Below, one piece after another: positions 52,126-55,253 of a DNA stretch of 55,253 bases; the stretch's first letter is position 1; every line of letters starts with the position of its first letter. Source of the stretch: Candidatus Gastranaerophilales bacterium. GTDB taxonomy: Bacteria; Cyanobacteriota; Vampirovibrionia; Gastranaerophilales; Gastranaerophilaceae. The position numbers and the translations under genes are program-made. Where the stretch lies: positions 1-55,253 of the forward strand of contig CALUQE010000013.1 in assembly GCA_944322845.1 (NCBI GenBank). The letters run 5' to 3'. The notes beneath the pieces were generated by a model that was given only the letters and a program-made list of their open reading frames with translations, ran no database searches and was not told the origin of the DNA.

Positions 52126-52505
52126 CATTTTACCTGTTCAATTAATTCGATTTCATATCCGTCGGGATCTTTTATGAACGCAATTTTTGAACCTTTACCG
52201 GTTAAATCAAACGGCGGGTAAAGATATGAATAGCCTAATTTCTCAATTTTTTGTGTAAAATCCTCCAGAGATTCTACGCCAAAAGCAAAATGTCCGAAAC
52301 CGCTTCCAATATCATAACCGCCTTGAGGAGTTTCGTCATTGTAGGTTAATTCTATTTGACAGCAGCCGGATTCATCGGTTAAAAAGTATAACCAGCAGTC
52401 TTCAAGTCTTTTTTTGTGGTCGAGTTTCATATTCAAAACTTCGGTATAAAACTTTAAAGACTCATCAATATTTTTAACTCTAATCATTGTATGCAAAAAT
52501 TTCAT
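52122..52505 (-). CDS. gloA: Lactoylglutathione lyase (glyoxalase I), VOC family
   Basis: A 127-aa enzyme that removes methylglyoxal. The start MKFLHTMIRVKNIDESLKFY matches GloA, with His5 as metal ligand; further ligands are the Glu of CQIELTYN, His of SGFGHFAF and the Glu in DGYEIELIEQ. GGAGGGCAAT is the ribosome site. The C-terminus ends at a tandem repeat but is normal in length. Confidence 0.93.
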   Translation of the reverse strand: MKFLHTMIRVKNIDESLKFYTEVLNMKLDHKKRLEDCWLYFLTDESGCCQIELTYNDETPQGGYDIGSGFGHFAFGVESLEDFTQKIEKLGYSYLYPPFDLTGKGSKIAFIKDPDGYEIELIEQVKW

Positions 52506-52550
52506 ATTGCCCTCCTTACATTCTTGATTATATCATGGTAGAATAATCTT

Positions 52551-52967
52551 ATGAAACATACATTTGAACAAAAAGTTTATTATTCTGATACCGATTCTTT
52601 CGGAATCGTCTGGCACGGCTCTTACTTAAGATGGCTTGAGATGGGAAGAGTTGACCTGTGCGAAGCAGTCGGGCTTAATATGCTTGATTTGGAAAAACAG
52701 GACATCGTACTTCCGGTTACAAATATGAACATCAGGTACAAAGCCTCCGGCAAACTCAATGATATTGTTATTGTCGAAACCGAAGTCAAGAAAATAACAC
52801 CTGTCACAATTATTTTTGAGCAGACAATAAGAAACAAAGAAAGCGGCAAGTTATTTTTGCAGGCTGAATTTGAAGTTGTAGCGGTTCATAACGACGGCAG
52901 ACTGCACAGAAGAATGCCGGAAGTTTTGAAAAACGCATTTGAAAAGGTTTTATCATGCCCCGTTTAA
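52551..52967 (+). CDS. Hotdog-fold acyl-CoA thioesterase (YbgC-like)
   Basis: A 138-aa thioesterase with the family signature YSDTDSFGIVWHGSYLRWLE (about 10-30), where the Asp and His are the usual catalytic and binding residues. It hydrolyses acyl- or aroyl-CoA; in E. coli YbgC works with the Tol-Pal system, which is not here. Its end overlaps the pseudouridine synthase gene by 13 bases. Confidence 0.88.
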   Translation: MKHTFEQKVYYSDTDSFGIVWHGSYLRWLEMGRVDLCEAVGLNMLDLEKQDIVLPVTNMNIRYKASGKLNDIVIVETEVKKITPVTIIFEQTIRNKESGKLFLQAEFEVVAVHNDGRLHRRMPEVLKNAFEKVLSCPV

Positions 52968-53716
52968 ACAAATACATAGCATCAACAGGAATTTGTTCCA
53001 GAAGAAAAGCGGACGAACTTATTCTGGAGGGCAGAGTACGTGTTAACGATAGGGTTGTGGAAGAACTCGGTTTTCACGTAAGAGAAAAGGACAAGGTTTA
53101 TGTGGACAACAAACTCGTAAGACCGCAGAATCTTGAGTATTACAAATTCTTTAAACCGGCAGGATATATTACAACATCCGAAGACGAAAAGAACAGAAAA
53201 ACTATTTATGACATAATTCCTGCGGAATTAAGACATCTCAAGCCGGTCGGACGTCTTGATAAAGACTCAACCGGGCTTATTATACTTACAAATGACGGCG
53301 AGCTTATAAATAATATGACACACCCGTCTATAAAGGTTCCGAAAGTCTATCTTGTTCATATTAACGGTAAGTTCACGCCTGATAATGCGAAAAAAATGTT
53401 TGAAGGTATTGAAATTGAAACTGATACCGGAGAGAAGAAAACAGCTTACGCAGAAACTCTGCCTGTTGAAATAGAAACAAATTCTTCCGCAATTCAGGTA
53501 ACGCTTTATCAGGGAATAAACCGCCAGATAAGAAAAATGTTTGCAAAATTAGGCTATGAAGTCGAAAGCCTCAAGCGTATACAGCACGCAACGATTACGC
53601 TTGAAGGTATGAAAAGAGGTCAGGTTAAAGCTCTCAAACCTAAACAGGTTAAGGAACTCAAAAATTACATTGCAAAAATAAAGAGGGAATATGCTCAAAG
53701 CGGCAATAACGGGTAA
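52955..53716 (+). CDS. rluB: rRNA large-subunit pseudouridine synthase (RsuA/RluB family)
   Basis: A 253-aa enzyme that modifies rRNA uridine. S4 domain at the start (RLNKYIASTGICSRRKADEL) and the catalytic motif GRLDKDSTGLIILTNDGE with Asp102. The later QGINRQIRKMFAKLGYEVES is the RsuA/RluB/RluF signature. The overlap with the previous and next genes (13 and 26 bases) shows tight coupling. RluB is the most likely member, but RsuA-type cannot be excluded. Confidence 0.92.
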   Translation: MPRLNKYIASTGICSRRKADELILEGRVRVNDRVVEELGFHVREKDKVYVDNKLVRPQNLEYYKFFKPAGYITTSEDEKNRKTIYDIIPAELRHLKPVGRLDKDSTGLIILTNDGELINNMTHPSIKVPKVYLVHINGKFTPDNAKKMFEGIEIETDTGEKKTAYAETLPVEIETNSSAIQVTLYQGINRQIRKMFAKLGYEVESLKRIQHATITLEGMKRGQVKALKPKQVKELKNYIAKIKREYAQSGNNG

Positions 53717-54248
53717 TATAGCTTCAGGCAAGTCTCAGGTGGAAAAAATAATTTCCGAAAAATATCCCGTATATGATGCAGACAAAATCGCACATAAAAT
53801 TCTTGAAAACCTAAAGGATTTCTACGGATATGATGTTTTCACAGACGGAAAAATTGACAGGAAAAAGCTCGGAGAATTAGTTTTTTCAAACCCTGATTTA
53901 AAAAAGAAGCTGGAAGAAATCATTCACCCTCAGGTAAAACAGGAGATTTTAAAGATTTTCGAACAGGATTTGCCGGTTGTTTTTATATCAATACCGCTTC
54001 TGTTTGAAACCGGTTTTGACAGTCTTTTTGATAAGGTTATTTTTGTTTCTGCCGACTCAAATATCCGGCTTGAACGTCTGATGAAACGGAATAATTTTAC
54101 AAAAGAAGAAGCACTAAGAAGGATTCAATCACAGGGAGCAGAGGAAGAAAAAATACAGAAATCCGACTTTGTGATTTGCAATAATTCAACCCTGACGGAT
54201 TTAAAAACTCAGACGGATTTAGCACTCGCCAAGATAATTAACGCATAA
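53691..54248 (+). CDS. coaE: Dephospho-CoA kinase
   Basis: A 185-aa P-loop kinase for the last step of coenzyme A synthesis. Walker A GNIASGKS (8-15), DADKIAHKIL (the usual conserved DAD), the lid LMKRNNFTKEEALRRIQSQ (R-rich) and FVICNNSTLTDL near the end. Slightly shorter than most CoaE. It overlaps the preceding gene by 26 bases. Confidence 0.93.
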   Translation: MLKAAITGNIASGKSQVEKIISEKYPVYDADKIAHKILENLKDFYGYDVFTDGKIDRKKLGELVFSNPDLKKKLEEIIHPQVKQEILKIFEQDLPVVFISIPLLFETGFDSLFDKVIFVSADSNIRLERLMKRNNFTKEEALRRIQSQGAEEEKIQKSDFVICNNSTLTDLKTQTDLALAKIINA

Positions 54249-54407
54249 AACACGAAGCTTGTTAAGCAGATATTCATTCTGAACAATAATTGAGTCATAT
54301 GCGCCGTACGAACGATTTCCGCTGCTTTCGAGCCAGCGTTGTGCATATATTGAAACTTCAAACATATTCATAATATCGTTAAAATCTTTAATAAAATTTT
54401 TATCCAT
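54219..54407 (-). CDS. Small protein divergent from the AbrB-type regulator
   Basis: A 62-aa frame with AGGAG six bases before its ATG. Reads MDKNFIKDFNDIMNMFEVSI, then YAQRWLESSGNRSYGAYDSI, then a Leu/Val-rich end. Its 3' end overlaps coaE on the other strand by 30 bases. A palindrome covering its likely -10 (54421-54448) points to regulation. No family recognised; not a PIN, RelE or MazF toxin by sequence. It may be a small partner of the divergent regulator. Confidence 0.5.
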   Translation of the reverse strand: MDKNFIKDFNDIMNMFEVSIYAQRWLESSGNRSYGAYDSIIVQNEYLLNKLRVLCVNYLGEC

Positions 54408-54420
54408 AATTTTCTCCTAT

Positions 54421-54448
54421 ACTTACGCATGTTATAATACGTGTAAGT
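54421..54448. promoter_or_regulatory. 28-bp palindromic operator between divergent small genes
   Basis: ACTTACGCATG-TTATAA-TACGTGTAAGT is symmetric at 11 of 14 pairs about its centre at 54434/54435. It overlaps a TATTAT -10 for the minus-strand gene and lies upstream of TATAAT at 54472-54477 for the AbrB-type gene. A natural target for that regulator, by analogy with other AbrB-type autoregulators. Confidence 0.6.
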
Positions 54449-54501
54449 ATAAAGTATCAAGCTCATAATGTTATAATCTATGTTATTATAGAGGTAGTAA
54501 C

Positions 54502-54654
54502 ATGATAGAAAAAAAATTGGTTCAAATAGGGAATAGCTGGGGAGTTGTCGTACCAAAAGCAATCCTTGACGGACTCAGAATAAATCCCGTTCTTGATAAA
54601 GTAGAAATCTACATCGAAAATAACGAAATCAGAATAAGAAAAATTACAAACTGA
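54502..54654 (+). CDS. AbrB/MazE-type swapped-hairpin DNA-binding protein
   Basis: A 50-aa protein, MIEKKLVQIGNSWGVVVPKA, then ILDGLRINPVLDKVEIYIEN, then NEIRIRKITN. The GNSWGVVVPKAIL segment is the SpoVT/AbrB swapped-hairpin motif of AbrB-type regulators and MazE/VapB antitoxins. GAGGTAG gives the ribosome site. No toxin gene follows it; a divergent 62-aa gene lies upstream behind a palindrome. So it may be an orphan regulator or half of an unusual pair. Confidence 0.8.
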   Translation: MIEKKLVQIGNSWGVVVPKAILDGLRINPVLDKVEIYIENNEIRIRKITN

Positions 54655-54668
54655 TATTTGTCAGAAGT

Positions 54669-54716
54669 ACCGCGTCATTCTGAGCCCGATAATAATTCAA
54701 GGGGCGAAGAATCTAG
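54669..54716. repeat. GTCATTCTGAGC...GAAGAATCT repeat
   Basis: CGCGTCATTCTGAGCCCGAT at the left and CGAAGAATCTAGG at the right with a short insert. This is the pattern of a well-known intergenic element seen in very many bacterial and metagenomic sequences (GTCATTCTGAGCGAAGCGAAGAATCT type). No gene is seen here. Confidence 0.7.
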
Positions 54717-54751
54717 GTAAAGTCTGACCTACAGATTTTTAACAAATCCCG

Positions 54752-54870
54752 TTGTCTGAAATAACAAACTTTCGCGCCACGAGCGTGTTATGCGTCAGCA
54801 TAACGATAGCGAGCGTAAGAGTGCAGGCTCTGCCTGCAATATCCATTCAATCTCACGCTCGTAAGAGCGT
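54752..54870. repeat. Dispersed structured repeat R1, copy B
   Basis: Matches 20-145 from AACAAGCTTTCGCGCC onward, including GTTATGC-GTCA-GCATAAC and the GCAGGC..GCCTGC and CGCTC-GTAA-GAGCG hairpins, with a CCACGAGCG variant. It lacks the first 37 bases of copy A. Confidence 0.85.
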
Positions 54871-55045
54871 TGAAAACAATCGCGGGGGTAAATGTATTGG
54901 GTTGATAGGTGTAACTACAAGCTTGAAAGTTTTTTGAAAAACTCTTTATTTCGCAACAAAAGAGAAAAAAAGTACAAACAAATTATCTCTTCATTTTTTC
55001 TTCTTTAAAAAACAAAAGAAGAAAAAACGAAGCAAAAAAGAAGAA
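54870..55045. repeat. R2 module, copy B, with GGGGTAAATGTATT core at 54889-54902
   Basis: Follows R1 copy B as in copy A: GGGGGTAAATGTATTGGG, ACTACAAGCTTGAAAG, then TTTTTTGAAAAACTCTTTAT and A/G-rich segments. In the 54655-55253 region no gene other than these repeats is seen. Confidence 0.75.
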
Positions 55046-55121
55046 ACTTTATTGTTTACAATGCTCTTACGAGCATAAAACCAAATGGATGTTGCGGGTG
55101 AACCCGCACATTGCCCCTCGC

Positions 55122-55253
55122 TAAGAAACGCTCGGGAGGGCGCCGTCACTGTCAGAACTAACAAGTCTTCGCGCCGCGAGCGTGTTATGCGTCAGCATAA
55201 CGATAGCGAGCGTAAGAGTGCAGGCTCTGCCTGCAATATCCATTCAATCTCAC
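55122..55253. repeat. Dispersed structured repeat R1, copy C (cut by the window end)
   Basis: Begins AAGAAACGCTCGGGAGGGCG, exactly as copy A begins at base 1, and runs on with few differences until the window ends in ATTCAATCTCAC. The window therefore starts and stops in copies of the same element, in the same orientation. Confidence 0.88.

Noticed and set aside
54752..54937. 61-codon frame in the terminal repeat
   Set aside because: It runs through the R1 palindromes and the R2 core, with no ribosome site; most likely chance, though it shows the GGKCI reading also seen in gcvPB.
1..55253. tRNA or rRNA genes
   Set aside because: I looked for tRNA T-arm patterns and rRNA segments and found none convincing; a covariance search would be decisive.

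Overview
The window reads as chromosomal DNA of an AT-rich, Gram-negative, flagellated, fermentative gut-type bacterium. The best fit is a non-photosynthetic cyanobacterial relative (Candidatus Melainabacteria/Vampirovibrionia, order Gastranaerophilales). Evidence: LpxA (outer membrane lipid A), a flagellin, a cyanobacterial/plant-type Ski2-like DSHCT helicase, an RpaB-like OmpR regulator, a DUF3536 GH57 protein, a four-subunit 2-oxoacid:ferredoxin oxidoreductase, and several large lineage-type hypothetical proteins. The assignment is inference; no rRNA or tRNA gene was found.

Layout. 1-466: mosaic of dispersed repeats, then a sigma28-like promoter. 467-5713 (+): a large signal-less protein, RNase PH, an MFS sugar-type transporter and a radical SAM protein. 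5714-10691 (mostly -): a strong hairpin, a 409-aa membrane protein with a His-rich leader ORF, a GH13 alpha-glucan enzyme and Era. 10829-19596: a 718-aa coiled-coil protein (+), then the minus-strand run ffh-pth-TPR-U32, and a 498-aa protein with a second sigma28-like promoter. 19841-27812: TPR protein, gcvPB with a sigma factor, a secreted small protein, GH57/DUF3536 and lpxA. 27813-28230: candidate small RNA and repeat. 28231-35523: DMT transporter, rbgA, rplS, a 481-aa paralogue of the 409-aa protein, a Ser/Gly/Cys repeat protein, pilT-recO-gatD. 35520-41917 (-): TonB-like protein, alr, a frameshifted DUF559 gene in palindromic repeats, miaB, vor operon. 42097-49835: flagellin, helicase, small proteins, response regulator, rmuC, Bax-inhibitor-like protein. 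49924-54654: ABC exporter, a 49-aa gene, gloA, thioesterase-rluB-coaE, and a divergent 62-aa gene/AbrB-type regulator pair. 54655-55253: repeats identical in kind to those at the start.

How it fits together. Most genes are ordinary housekeeping (translation, protein export, RNA processing, cell wall, repair). Two features stand out. First, the 536-aa and 498-aa signal-less proteins share an identically spaced sigma28-like promoter (TAAAGTTT-N12-GCCGTAAT), and the flagellin has a related one with a hairpin carrying a CsrA-like AGGATGT site. This points to a flagellar-regulon set of proteins possibly exported by the flagellar type III apparatus. Second, a 52-57 bp repeat with core GGGGTAAATGTATT occurs at six loci and has entered the gcvPB reading frame, adding about 50 residues inside an otherwise conserved N-terminus. 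The window also holds several other small palindromic repeat families.
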